The notes under the pieces: model-generated | Database searches by the model: none | What the model saw: only the letters and a program-made list of their open reading frames with translations | What the model was told of the DNA's origin: nothing | Part shown: positions 54,629 through 62,741 of the stretch, one piece after another | Layout: the number at the start of each line of letters is the position of its first letter | How positions within the stretch are numbered: the stretch's first letter is position 1 | Translations under genes and position numbers: made by a program | NCBI RefSeq assembly: GCF_009834025.1 | Contig: NZ_CP047156.1 | Coordinates: 1,922,001-1,986,000 of the forward strand | Direction: 5' to 3' | Length of the DNA stretch: 64,000 bases | DNA from: Epidermidibacterium keratini | GTDB taxonomy: Bacteria; Actinomycetota; Actinomycetes; Mycobacteriales; Antricoccaceae

Positions 54629-55557
54629 GCGGCGTACTCCTTGGTCTGCGGGTCGTCCTGCGCGATGGCCAGGAACGCTTCTTCGAGCGAGGCGGCGCGG
54701 CCTTGCAGGCCTTCGAGGGTGAGGTTGTGGGTTGCGGCCCAGCCGAGCAGCTCGGTGAGGTCGCGCTGCAGCTGGTGAGTGCGGTAGGTGATGCGGTCAC
54801 GTTCGTGTTCGGGCGCAACGCTCAGCTGCGGCAGCGCGGGGAGCTCGCCGGTGACGCGGAACGTGATGGTGCCGGGGTAGGCCTGCGCAATGTCGCGCGT
54901 CGTACCCTCGGCGACGATGAGCCCGTCCTTCATGACCGCGAGCCGGTCGGCGAGCTCATCTGCCTCGTCGAGGTAGTGGGTGGTGAGTACGACGGCGCAC
55001 CCGCCCTCGACCAGGTCGCCCACGAGCCGCCAGGTGGTATGCCGGCTCTGCGGGTCCAGCCCCGTCGTCGGCTCGTCGAGGAAGAGGACCTCGGGGCGGC
55101 TCATCAGCGCGAGTGCGAGATCGAGGCGGCGGCGCTCGCCGCCGGACAGCGACTTGACCGCGACGTCGGCGCGGTGGTCGAGCTCGACGAGCTCCAGCGC
55201 CTCGGTGACCGGCCGGGGCGCGGGCAGCGTGCCGGCCCACATACGGGCGGTCTCCTTGGCGGTCAGATCGTCGGGGAGTCCGCCTTGCTGCAGCATGATG
55301 CCGGTGCGCGAGCGGACCGCGCGGCGATCGGCGTACGGGTCATGCCCGAGGACGCGGACCTGGCCGCCGGTGGGTTTGGCGAGTCCTTCGGCGACCTCGA
55401 GGGCGGAGGTCTTGCCGGCGCCGTTGGTGCCCAGCAGGGCAAACAGCTCGCCGGGATGGACCTCGAAGCTGATGCCCTTGACGGCCTCGAAGCCGCGCTT
55501 GGCATCGCCGTAGCGGCGTCGAAGGTCGGTGACTGCGATGGCTGGTTGAGTGCTCAC
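54625..55557 (-). CDS. ABC transporter ATP-binding protein
   Basis: A 310-residue ATPase, DrrA/CcmA type. Walker A GTNGAGKT at 43-50, signature LSGGERRRLDLALAL, Walker B VLFLDEPTTGLD and a switch His in LTTHY are all intact. The C-terminal 90 residues form the extension usual for this subfamily. It is the first gene of the four-gene operon and partners the downstream permease. Confidence 0.94.
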   Translation of the reverse strand: MSTQPAIAVTDLRRRYGDAKRGFEAVKGISFEVHPGELFALLGTNGAGKTSALEVAEGLAKPTGGQVRVLGHDPYADRRAVRSRTGIMLQQGGLPDDLTAKETARMWAGTLPAPRPVTEALELVELDHRADVAVKSLSGGERRRLDLALALMSRPEVLFLDEPTTGLDPQSRHTTWRLVGDLVEGGCAVVLTTHYLDEADELADRLAVMKDGLIVAEGTTRDIAQAYPGTITFRVTGELPALPQLSVAPEHERDRITYRTHQLQRDLTELLGWAATHNLTLEGLQGRAASLEEAFLAIAQDDPQTKEYAA

Positions 55558-55667
55558 ACCTCAACTCTGGCCGGTGCCGCTACGGACCAGTAGTCACAAA
55601 TGTCATCTTCGGTGCGTATGACCGAGATACCCGGACGCCGACCCGAACCAATTCCGCAAACACGACG

Positions 55668-55697
55668 CCACCTCACGTCGTATATCGCGTGAGGTGG
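55668..55697 (-). terminator. Hairpin downstream of the 105-residue hypothetical gene
   Basis: A 10-bp perfect stem (55668-55677 with 55688-55697; CCACCTCACG and its complement) with a 10-base AT-rich loop, between the hypothetical gene and the ABC operon. There is no clear T-run. Confidence 0.5.
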
Positions 55698-55733
55698 TCG
55701 CTGGTGTGCGGTTGTGGTGCGTACTCGGGGCGA

Positions 55734-56051
55734 CTACGCCTCGTCGGTGGCCAGGCTGCGCACGGTCGCCGGCAGCTCGGCCACGACGGCGCGGTCGTCG
55801 TCGTACCCATCATCGCCGGAGTCGGCCAGATAGTTGTGCACCTCGGTCACGTAGTTGACCGCCCGCGAGATCGCGACCCGCTGCTCGTTGTTGTACGACG
55901 CCCAGTTCTCCAGGTAGGGGCGCAGCTCGGCGTGCATGCCAAGTACGGCGTACTTGTCGAAGTCACTGTTGTGCGTGGCTTCGCGCTCGACCTCCTCGGC
56001 GTGGGTGGCGAGCTTGCGCTGGAGATCGTCGGGGGTGCTGAGGTCTGACAT
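55734..56051 (-). CDS. Hypothetical 105-residue acidic protein
   Basis: I do not recognise this protein. It is small, soluble, acidic and predicted mostly helical (DDLQRKLATHAEEVEREATH, then NEQRVAISRAVNYVTEVHNYL). The open frame begins further upstream with a basic, poorly conserved-looking stretch; ATG 56051 is preferred because it starts the acidic helical part. It is transcribed towards a hairpin at 55668-55697 and appears to be a single-gene unit. Confidence 0.6.
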   Translation of the reverse strand: MSDLSTPDDLQRKLATHAEEVEREATHNSDFDKYAVLGMHAELRPYLENWASYNNEQRVAISRAVNYVTEVHNYLADSGDDGYDDDRAVVAELPATVRSLATDEA

Positions 56052-56240
56052 GTGCTCAGCATAAACAGCACGCGCGCGTGGAGTGCGCGAACGACCACGA
56101 ACCGTAAAACTCATGTCACTTTCCGGACCCCGGAACGTGGTCGGGGTCAGCTAACGTCTCGGTTAAGCGGCACAGATGTGTCGTAGCGAGCGTTGCTGAC
56201 GGCCCTTGGACAGACCAGGGAAGACACTGAGGAGAATCTG

Positions 56241-56600
56241 TTGACGAACAAGATGGCGCTGCGTCGGATGGTGGGCGCGAGCATGATCGGGCTCTCGGCG
56301 TTCGGGCTGGCCGCCTGTGGCGGCGGCAAGCCCAGCGAAGGCGACCTGAACGACAAGCTCGCCGGGTTGTACGAAGACGGCGCCGGCCTCGACAGCGAGA
56401 CTGCTGGCAAGCTGGCTGACTGCATGTCGCCGAAGCTGATCGACAGCATGTCCGAGGACGGTCTGCAGGCGATCATGGATGCTGAGTCGAGCGACGTGAT
56501 CAACAACTCTGGCGAGAAGATCTCGCAAGAGGACAACGACGCGCTGACCAAAGCCGGCACCGACTGTGCGTCCGAGATGGGCATCACGCCAGGCTCGTAG
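56241..56600 (+). CDS. Small putative lipoprotein (119 residues)
   Basis: An exported protein with lipobox LAAC after a short hydrophobic signal (RRMVGASMIGLSAFGLAAC), then GGGKPSEG and a domain of about 90 residues with two Cys. The start is taken as TTG 56241 because GAGGAGAA lies 5 to 7 bases before it; the in-frame ATG at 56252 would leave the ribosome site too far away. No family is recognised with confidence. Confidence 0.7.
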   Translation: MTNKMALRRMVGASMIGLSAFGLAACGGGKPSEGDLNDKLAGLYEDGAGLDSETAGKLADCMSPKLIDSMSEDGLQAIMDAESSDVINNSGEKISQEDNDALTKAGTDCASEMGITPGS

Positions 56601-56627
56601 CGACCTCGGCGGCGGTTGGGCGCTGGT

Positions 56628-57413
56628 CTAGTTGGGTGGTTCGAAGCGTCCGTCGACGGCGGTCCAGCCGCCGTCGACGTACAGCACGCTGCCGGTGACG
56701 AAACTGGCCGCGTCGCTGGCGAGGTAGACCGCCGCGCCGGCCAGCTCCTTCGGCTCGGCCCACCGGCCGAGCGCGCCCTTGGCTGCGTAGGCGTCGTACC
56801 AACCCTGGTTGGCCTTGATCTGCGCGGTGAGCGGGGTGTCGACGACGCCGGGTGCGATGGCGTTGGCGCGCACCCCGCTTGGGCCGAACTCCGCCGCTGC
56901 CGTGCGCAGCAGCTGCACCAGCCCGGATTTCGTCGCGGCGTACACCGACTGCCCGGGCTCGACGACGTTGGCGCGCATCGAGGCGAAGCCGATGATCGAC
57001 CCGCGTCCACGCTCGACCATGCCGCGCCCGAAACCCTGCACGAGGGCAAACGACGACCGCAGATTGAGCGCGATCACCCGATCAAACTCATCCGGGCTGT
57101 AGTCCAGGATCCGCTTGCGCACGTTGGTCGCGGCGGTGAAGACGAGTACATCGGTATCGGGCAGGTCGGCCACCGCCGCAGCGACCTGGTCGTCGTCGAG
57201 TACGTCGAGCTCGCGAGCCTGCATCGTTGTACTGCCGGCCGCCATGGAGACGGTCTCCTGTGCCCCCGCGAGGTCGCGGTCGGCGACCGTCACGGTGGCG
57301 CCGTACGCCGCGAGGCCGTGCGCGCAGGCCCGGCCGATGCCGGAGCCGCCACCGACGACGACCGCGTTCTTGCCAGTCAGATCGAAGAGCTTGCCGTAGT
57401 CCGCTGTGTCCAT
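56628..57413 (-). CDS. Short-chain dehydrogenase/reductase (SDR)
   Basis: A 261-residue classical SDR. The cofactor motif GGGSGIG is at 21-27, ADRD at about 44-47 after strand beta-2, and the catalytic set is Asn117, Ser145, Tyr158 and Lys162 (YAATK). The Asp/Arg after beta-2 leaves NAD versus NADP open. It overlaps the start of the DUF418 gene frame and shares its direction; the pair is probably co-transcribed with the DUF418 gene second. Substrate unknown. Confidence 0.9.
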   Translation of the reverse strand: MDTADYGKLFDLTGKNAVVVGGGSGIGRACAHGLAAYGATVTVADRDLAGAQETVSMAAGSTTMQARELDVLDDDQVAAAVADLPDTDVLVFTAATNVRKRILDYSPDEFDRVIALNLRSSFALVQGFGRGMVERGRGSIIGFASMRANVVEPGQSVYAATKSGLVQLLRTAAAEFGPSGVRANAIAPGVVDTPLTAQIKANQGWYDAYAAKGALGRWAEPKELAGAAVYLASDAASFVTGSVLYVDGGWTAVDGRFEPPN

Positions 57414-58402
57414 GCCGCGTCTCCCGTCGCCTTGGCCTCATCCTGCCACCGCGGACGGCCCCAGGTCACCTGTCGCCAGAGCTTCTCGACCGGTCCCTGG
57501 CCGAAGCGGCGCAGCCACAGGGTGCTGAAGATCCACTGCGCGATCAAAATGCCCAGGCAGACGCCCAGCATGCGCAGCATGCCGTCGGTCGAGTCGGCGA
57601 TGCCCAGCTGTGTAGTGAACGGCATGATCGCCCACAGCAGCAGAGTCGCGCCTAGGTAGTTCGTGAGCGCCATCCGCCCGAGTGGGGTAAATACGGCGCT
57701 GAGCGCGGACTTCAGCGGGGTATTCATGGCGAGTACGACGAGGCAGACGTAGCCGAGTGCCATGACGAGTCCGGCGGCCGCCGACATCGGGTGGAAGCCG
57801 ATCTGGGCTGGGTGTGCAGCCAGCCACGACAGCAACGGCGGGGTCGCGACGGCGACGACGGCAAGAAGTCCGGCAGAAGTGACGACCGCGCCCGGTCCGG
57901 TCAGCCGCGCGATAACGCCGTACTGCACGAGGGCGTAGCCGATGAGGAACATCGCAGGTATAGCGAGCATCCCGCCGACCATCACCGCCGCGACGAGTGC
58001 CGGGACAGCGAGCGCGGCGATCGCCCACCGTGGTAGGAAGCTGGCCGGCAGCAAGAGCGCGAGTCCGCAGACGGCGTACGGCAGCAGGGCTTCGCCGGGC
58101 TGCAGGATCTGGTGGAGAGCGCCAAGGACGAGCAGGAAGCCGAACCGGCGAGCCAGTGCCGGGCGGGCCGGCAGCCCGCGGCGCTCGGCCGAGAGCATCA
58201 TCAGCCCGAACCCGATGCCAAACAGCAGCGAGAAGATCGGGAAGAACCGCTCCTGCACCCACAGCGACAGCGCGAGCGAGACGGGGTTGCCCTCGCCGCT
58301 GGGCTCGGTGATGAGCAGCGGGATGGCGTTGACGGTCAGGATTCCGGCGAGAGCGACGCCGCGCAGGACGTCGAGAGTGGCAATTCGGCGCATAATCTCC
58401 AT
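57377..58402 (-). CDS. DUF418 family membrane protein
   Basis: A 341-residue integral membrane protein with about nine or ten helices. It starts RRIATLDVLRGVALAGILTVN, the typical N-terminus of the family, and ends with the DUF418 signature GPVEKLWRQVTWG. A start at 58402 or 58393 is possible; both have GGAG nearby. The frame overlaps the SDR start by 37 bp. The family is related to acyltransferase-3-like membrane proteins and its function is unknown. Confidence 0.85.
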   Translation of the reverse strand: MEIMRRIATLDVLRGVALAGILTVNAIPLLITEPSGEGNPVSLALSLWVQERFFPIFSLLFGIGFGLMMLSAERRGLPARPALARRFGFLLVLGALHQILQPGEALLPYAVCGLALLLPASFLPRWAIAALAVPALVAAVMVGGMLAIPAMFLIGYALVQYGVIARLTGPGAVVTSAGLLAVVAVATPPLLSWLAAHPAQIGFHPMSAAAGLVMALGYVCLVVLAMNTPLKSALSAVFTPLGRMALTNYLGATLLLWAIMPFTTQLGIADSTDGMLRMLGVCLGILIAQWIFSTLWLRRFGQGPVEKLWRQVTWGRPRWQDEAKATGDAAWTQRTTASSSI

Positions 58403-58512
58403 GCTCCCGGCCCAAGCCCTCGGAGGAATCTGACTCGAGACCCGGAGTTGGTCACCCGACCTATAACCGTGGTCGTACCCGCCCGGCGGTCGAGCCCACC
58501 TACAGTGAGCAG

Positions 58513-59028
58513 GTGTCTGAGCAGACTTCACCTGAGCAATCAGACGGCGCGCAGCGCGCCGCAGCGGCGCTCGCGGCGAGCGGAATCGAGCACACGATCC
58601 GCACCCACGGCCCGGTGCGCTCCCTCGAGGAAGCGGCCGAGGCGCGCGGCGTACGCCCGGGCGACATCATCAAGACCATGGTGGTGCGCCGCGGCAAGGG
58701 CGACTACGTCTTCGTTCTCGTCCCGGGCGACCGTGAGATCTCCTGGCCCAAGCTGCGTGCCCACCTCGACGTCAACCGACTATCAATGCCCGATGCCGAC
58801 AAGGCCCGCGAAGTGACCGGCTACGTGCGCGGCACGATCACGCCGTTCGGCTCCACCCACCCCTGGCCGGTGATCGCCGATGCGGCGGTCCTCGGGCGCG
58901 AGGTCTCGATCGGGGCCGGCGCGTTCAGTACGGCGGCGACGGCGTACGGCGACGATGTCGTGCGCGCGTTGGACGCCGAGGTCGCCGACGTCACCAACCG
59001 CGTTACCAATTCGGTGGTCGAGCAGTGA
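58513..59028 (+). CDS. YbaK/EbsC family aminoacyl-tRNA deacylase
   Basis: A 171-residue protein of the YbaK/ProX fold, which hydrolyses mischarged tRNAs. Typical elements are IIKTMVVRRGKGDYVFVLVPGD, the Lys being the conserved family Lys, then REVTGYVRGTITPFG and a C-terminal GAGAFSTAATAYGDDVV. Residues before the last six match the family end; the final SVVEQ and TGA stop are encoded by the first unit of the 61-bp repeat array. The GTG at 58513 gives the normal length. Confidence 0.9.
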   Translation: MSEQTSPEQSDGAQRAAAALAASGIEHTIRTHGPVRSLEEAAEARGVRPGDIIKTMVVRRGKGDYVFVLVPGDREISWPKLRAHLDVNRLSMPDADKAREVTGYVRGTITPFGSTHPWPVIADAAVLGREVSIGAGAFSTAATAYGDDVVRALDAEVADVTNRVTNSVVEQ

Positions 59029-59499
59029 GGAGCGCTAGCGACGAGCGGTTGTCGAGACCACTTCCGCTTTTTCGGTGGTCGAGTAGTGAGGAGCGTTAGC
59101 GACGAGCGGTTGTCGAGACCGCTCCCGCTTTTCCGGTGGTCGAGTAGTGAGGAGCGTTAGCGACGAGCGGTTGTCGAGACCACTTCCGCTTTTCCGGTGG
59201 TCGAGCAGTGAGGAGCGCTAGCGACGAGCGGTTGTCGAGACCACTTCCGCTTTTTCGGTGGTCGAGCAGTGAGGAGCGCTAGCGACGAGCGGTTGTCGAG
59301 ACCACTTCCGCTTTTTCGGTGGTCGAGCAGTGAGGAGCGCTAGCGACGAGCGGTTGTCGAGACCACTTCCGCTTTTTCGGTGGTCGAGCAGTGAGGAGCG
59401 CTAGCGACGAGCGGTTGTCGAGACCGCTCCCGCTTTTTCGGTGGTCGAGCAGTGAGGAGCGCTAGCGACGAGCGGTTGTCGAGACCACTTCCGCCGGCC
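59012..59499 (+). repeat. Tandem array of eight 61-bp units of the REP-like element
   Basis: Units begin at 59012, 59073, 59134, 59195, 59256, 59317, 59378 and 59439, exactly 61 bp apart. Each contains GGTGGTCGAGCAGTGAGG, an inner AGCGCTAGCG and GGTTGTCGAGACC, which together make an imperfect hairpin, followed by TTCCGCTTTT. Units 2 and 3 have TAG instead of CAG (GAGTAGTGAGG) and GTTAGC instead of GCTAGC, and units 2 and 8 have GCTCCCGC instead of ACTTCCGC. This explains nearly all of the 531-bp region without genes between 59029 and 59559. Confidence 0.95.
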
Positions 59500-59516
59500 G
59501 ATATCGCTGCTAGATA

Positions 59517-59568
59517 GGTGGTTTCGACGGACACTCGGTCGCTGGCGCTCCCTCGTTGCTCAACCACC
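59517..59568 (-). repeat. REP-like palindromic element
   Basis: Inverted copy (GGTGGTTTCGACGGACAC ... TTGCTCAACCACC) that closes the array in the opposite orientation and contains the metA stop codon at 59560-59562. Confidence 0.75.
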
Positions 59569-60480
59569 GGGGGTGTCGGGTTGGAAGGGGGTTTGCTGGT
59601 AGACGCAGTAGTTCAGCCAGTTGGCATAGAGCAGGAACCCGTGTCCGCGCCACCGCATCACTGGCTCACGCTCGGGATCGTCGTCAGGGAAGTAATGCTG
59701 CGGCTTCTCGATCTCCAGCCCGGCCTCGACGTCACGGCGGTACTCCCGTGCGAGGGTATCGCGGTCGTACTCGGGGTGCCCGGTGATGAACACCTGCCGG
59801 AAGTCCGGCGTCGCCGCCATGAAGACGCCTGCTTCCTCGCTCACCGCGAGTAGGTCGACCTTGCCGGTCGCCTCGATGTCGGCCGCGTGCACGTCGGTGT
59901 GCCGCGAGTGCGGCGCCGCGAACTCCTCGTCAAAGCCGCGCAGCAAGATCGCCTCGGGAGCGATGACGCGGTGGTTGAACACGCCGAACGTCTTAGCCGG
60001 TAGCTCGTACTTTCCGACGCCGTAGTGCCGATAGAGGGCTGCCTGCGCGCCCCAGCACACGTGCATCGTCGAGTGCACGTGCTCGGTGCTCCAGTCCAGG
60101 ATCTCGGTCATCTCCGGCCAGTAGTCGACGTCCTCGAAGTCCAGCTTCTCGATGGGCGCACCGGTGATGACGAGCCCGTCGAAGTACTCATCGCGTACGT
60201 CGTCGAAGGTCGCGTAAAACGCCTCCAGGTGCTCCGGTGCGGTGTTGCGCGACTCGTGGCTGGCCATGTGCAGCAGGGTGATCTCGACCTGCAGCGGCGT
60301 ACTGCCCAACACCCGAAGCAGCTGCGTCTCGGTCGCGATCTTGGTCGGCATGAGGTTCAGAATCGCGATCCGCAGCGGGCGAATGTCCTGGTGGCTCGCG
60401 CGCTCCTGCGACATCACGAAGATGCCCTCATCCTCAAGGGTCGCGCGCGCAGGCAGGTCGCGCGGAATGTTCACCGGCAT
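59560..60480 (-). CDS. metA: Homoserine O-acyltransferase MetA (predicted acetyl-CoA specific)
   Basis: A 306-residue enzyme that acylates homoserine in methionine synthesis. Catalytic Cys142 in [11 protein letters not shown], the His of VFNHRV and Glu in GHPEYD are intact. Residue 111 is Glu in [10 protein letters not shown]; in characterised MetA enzymes Glu111 gives acetyl-CoA and Gly111 succinyl-CoA use, so an acetyltransferase is predicted. Many actinobacteria instead use the unrelated MetX; whether this strain has both is not visible here. The stop codon lies in a REP-like element. The product starts with ATG at 60480 and [11 protein letters not shown] matches the family N-terminus. Confidence 0.95.
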   Translation of the reverse strand: MPVNIPRDLPARATLEDEGIFVMSQERASHQDIRPLRIAILNLMPTKIATETQLLRVLGSTPLQVEITLLHMASHESRNTAPEHLEAFYATFDDVRDEYFDGLVITGAPIEKLDFEDVDYWPEMTEILDWSTEHVHSTMHVCWGAQAALYRHYGVGKYELPAKTFGVFNHRVIAPEAILLRGFDEEFAAPHSRHTDVHAADIEATGKVDLLAVSEEAGVFMAATPDFRQVFITGHPEYDRDTLAREYRRDVEAGLEIEKPQHYFPDDDPEREPVMRWRGHGFLLYANWLNYCVYQQTPFQPDTPGG

Positions 60481-60525
60481 ACCCGCAATTTTGCCACCGG
60501 CGCGCGATCCGCTGCCGCCTACCCG

Positions 60526-60584
60526 ACCTGCGGTGGAACCCCTAACGCTAAGTCGTCGATAGCGTTAGAGGTTCCACCGCAGGT
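60526..60584. terminator. Palindrome family 2, copy B (putative terminator)
   Basis: Two 25-bp arms (60526-60550 and 60560-60584) pair with one mismatch around a 9-base loop. The arms begin ACCTGCGGTGGAACC and contain TAACGCTA, as in the element at 26356-26414. It lies just after the last gene of the Hsp90 operon and before metA. Confidence 0.8.
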
Positions 60585-60615
60585 GGCGACGAGAGGGTAG
60601 CGGGGCTGGGGATAA

Positions 60616-61659
60616 CTACGAATCCTCGAACCACTCGGTGCGCAGCCGATCGGAGTGGTACGCCGTACCGTTGCGCGCGTCGTACGCCGCGGCGTACTCG
60701 AACGCCCGCTCGCGCAGGGCTGCACCCTCGGCAGCGGTGGCGGGATCGGCAAGCAGCAGGCGGGCGCCGCTGGCCAAGGTAAACAGATCGTTCGCGTCTG
60801 AATTGGCCCCGCCGTCGGCGAAGACCTCGGGGTACGCCGCCATCAGCTCAAGCGCCGCAGCGCGGTCCGGCTCAAGCACGCGCAGCAGGTAGGAGATGTC
60901 GGCGGTCTCGGCCAGCTCCTCGGGCGAAAACGCAGCCAGCATCTCGTGCGCCTGCGCGAGCGCCTCGTCAGCGCGACCGAGGCGCTGCAGGGCCATGGCG
61001 CGCTCGACGCCGGTGTATGCCGCTGAGTCCTCGAACTGCCACGCGACGGTGTCGATGTACTCCAGCTCGCGGGCCGGGTCGAGCTGACCGTAGAACTCGA
61101 CATTCAACCGCGCCTCAAACTCCGGGTCGAGCAGCTCGCCTCGCTCGGCGGACTGCCACCGCTCATGCCAGTCGCGCAGCTCCGGCAGATCTCCACGCTC
61201 GGCAGCCACCTGTGCGCGGCAGATGTAGATCGGCCCTAGCGACGCGCCGGTGTCGCGATGCGCCCGCTCCAGCTGGTCGATCAACCCGGTGAGCTGCGCG
61301 AGGCTGGCCTCGGGCAGCTGCAGCATCGCCGAGATCGTGAAGATCACCAGCGTGTGGACGGTCGTGTCGATTCCCTCCTCGAGGTAGTCGGCGTACTGCC
61401 GGTTCAGCTTCAGCAGCCGGACGTACGACGCGACGCCGGCCCGGTATTCACTGCGCTCAAACTCCGAGGCGAAGCGGATCATCGCGGCGATCACCATCAG
61501 CTGAGGGAAGTTGATCGCGGCCGCCTCGTCGTACGCCGCCTCCGCCTCGGCCTCCATCTGCGGGCTGTAGTCCATCTCCTTGGCGACGCGCAGCCGCTCG
61601 GTGATGTCGTTGACGGCGTCAACGAGATGTTCGGGAAGATCCTCGTAGGTGTAGGGCAT
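60616..61659 (-). CDS. Helical-repeat (TPR-like) protein, paralogue 2 downstream of Hsp90
   Basis: A 347-residue soluble, acidic, almost entirely helical protein with features of tetratricopeptide-type solenoids (LLKLNRQYADYLEEG, then VERAMALQRLGRADEALAQAHEMLAAF). It is clearly paralogous to the protein encoded just upstream; both share VASY-RLLKL-RQYA, MLQLP-ASL-Q-TGLID-LE-AH and a C-terminal LRxEWF motif. Its ribosome site AAGGAG is formed by the last codons of the upstream gene, 4 bp away. No enzymatic motif is visible. A role as partner of the Hsp90-family protein is inferred from the operon. Confidence 0.8.
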   Translation of the reverse strand: MPYTYEDLPEHLVDAVNDITERLRVAKEMDYSPQMEAEAEAAYDEAAAINFPQLMVIAAMIRFASEFERSEYRAGVASYVRLLKLNRQYADYLEEGIDTTVHTLVIFTISAMLQLPEASLAQLTGLIDQLERAHRDTGASLGPIYICRAQVAAERGDLPELRDWHERWQSAERGELLDPEFEARLNVEFYGQLDPARELEYIDTVAWQFEDSAAYTGVERAMALQRLGRADEALAQAHEMLAAFSPEELAETADISYLLRVLEPDRAAALELMAAYPEVFADGGANSDANDLFTLASGARLLLADPATAAEGAALRERAFEYAAAYDARNGTAYHSDRLRTEWFEDS

Positions 61660-61663
61660 TTGG

Positions 61664-62737
61664 CTACTCCTTCATCGACATCGGTTGCGACGGATCGGGC
61701 GAGTACGGCGGCGCGTTGAACCACTCGGCGCGCAATAGATCTGTGTTGTAGCTCGTTTCGTTGCGCTCGTCGAAGGCGCCGGCGTTGCGCATCGCGAGAT
61801 CGCACAAGGCCGCGCCGCGCGCGGCGGTGGCAGGGTCGGCCAGCAGCAGGCGCGCGGCACTGGCCTGGGCCAGGAACTCATCCGGCGGCGCGTCGGGCTC
61901 GAACAGGTCGGCACGCATCGCCATCACCTCGAGGGCGGTGTCGCGGTCTGTCTCGAGCGCGCGCAGCAGCGAGCCGAAGTCGACGGCGCTGGCGAGTACG
62001 TCGGGATCTGCCTCCGTCACGAGGGTGCGAGCCGCAGCAGAAGCCGCGTCGGGACGGCCGGTCTGCACCAGCAGTAGGGCGCGCTCACCGGCCAGCCATG
62101 CCGCGCTCGTCGCGTTAATCTCCGCAGCCGCATATTCGGCGTACTCCACAGCGCGAGCCCGGTCGTAGGTGCTCGAGAGGTAGACGTTCATGCGCGCGGT
62201 CATCGCCGGCGTCGACTGAGCGGGGTCGGCCTGCCAGCGCTCCTGCCACTCGCGCACGGCCTCGCCGTCGCCGCGATGCGCCGCGACAAGGGCACGCGAG
62301 AGGTAGATCTGACCGAGCGGCTCTCCGGCGGCCAGGTGCGCCTGCTCGAGCCGGTCGATGAGTCCAGTGATCTGCGGCAGGCTCGCCCGCGGCAGCTGCA
62401 GCATCCCGTTGACGGTGTACGGCGCCAGGTCGATGATCTGCGCCGACAGCTCCGGCGCGATGAACTCGGCGTACTGCCGGCCCAGCTTCAGTAGCCGGGC
62501 GTACGACGCGACGCCGTCCTGCCACTCGTTGCGGTCGAACTCCGAGCCCATCCGCACCATCGCCGCGAGCGCCATCAGGTGCGGGTAGTCCAGCTCGACG
62601 GCCTCGTCGTAGACCGTCTGTGCCGCTGCCTCCATCTCGGGTCCGCTCGTTAAGTTGGTGGCGATCACCAGCTTGTCGTAGACGGCCTCGATCTGCTCGG
62701 ACAGCGCTGCAGGCGGGTCGGCGTACGGGATGGGCAC
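61664..62737 (-). CDS. Helical-repeat (TPR-like) protein, paralogue 1 downstream of Hsp90
   Basis: A 357-residue helical protein, paralogue of the next gene (shared blocks as listed there, for example YDEAVELDYPHLMALAAMVR versus YDEAAAINFPQLMVIAAMIR). TPR-like helix pairs such as GERALLLVQTGRPDAASAAA are visible but not strict consensus. It begins with GTG at 62737, 4 bp after the stop of the Hsp90-family gene, so it is probably translated by re-initiation. No signal peptide or membrane segment. Function unknown; the operon context suggests a co-chaperone or substrate-delivery role. Confidence 0.8.
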   Translation of the reverse strand: MPIPYADPPAALSEQIEAVYDKLVIATNLTSGPEMEAAAQTVYDEAVELDYPHLMALAAMVRMGSEFDRNEWQDGVASYARLLKLGRQYAEFIAPELSAQIIDLAPYTVNGMLQLPRASLPQITGLIDRLEQAHLAAGEPLGQIYLSRALVAAHRGDGEAVREWQERWQADPAQSTPAMTARMNVYLSSTYDRARAVEYAEYAAAEINATSAAWLAGERALLLVQTGRPDAASAAARTLVTEADPDVLASAVDFGSLLRALETDRDTALEVMAMRADLFEPDAPPDEFLAQASAARLLLADPATAARGAALCDLAMRNAGAFDERNETSYNTDLLRAEWFNAPPYSPDPSQPMSMKE

Positions 62738-62741
62738 GGTC

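Noticed and set aside
59012-59499. CRISPR-like look of the repeat array
   Set aside because: All 61 bp of each unit are repeated, so there are no variable spacers, and no cas gene is nearby.
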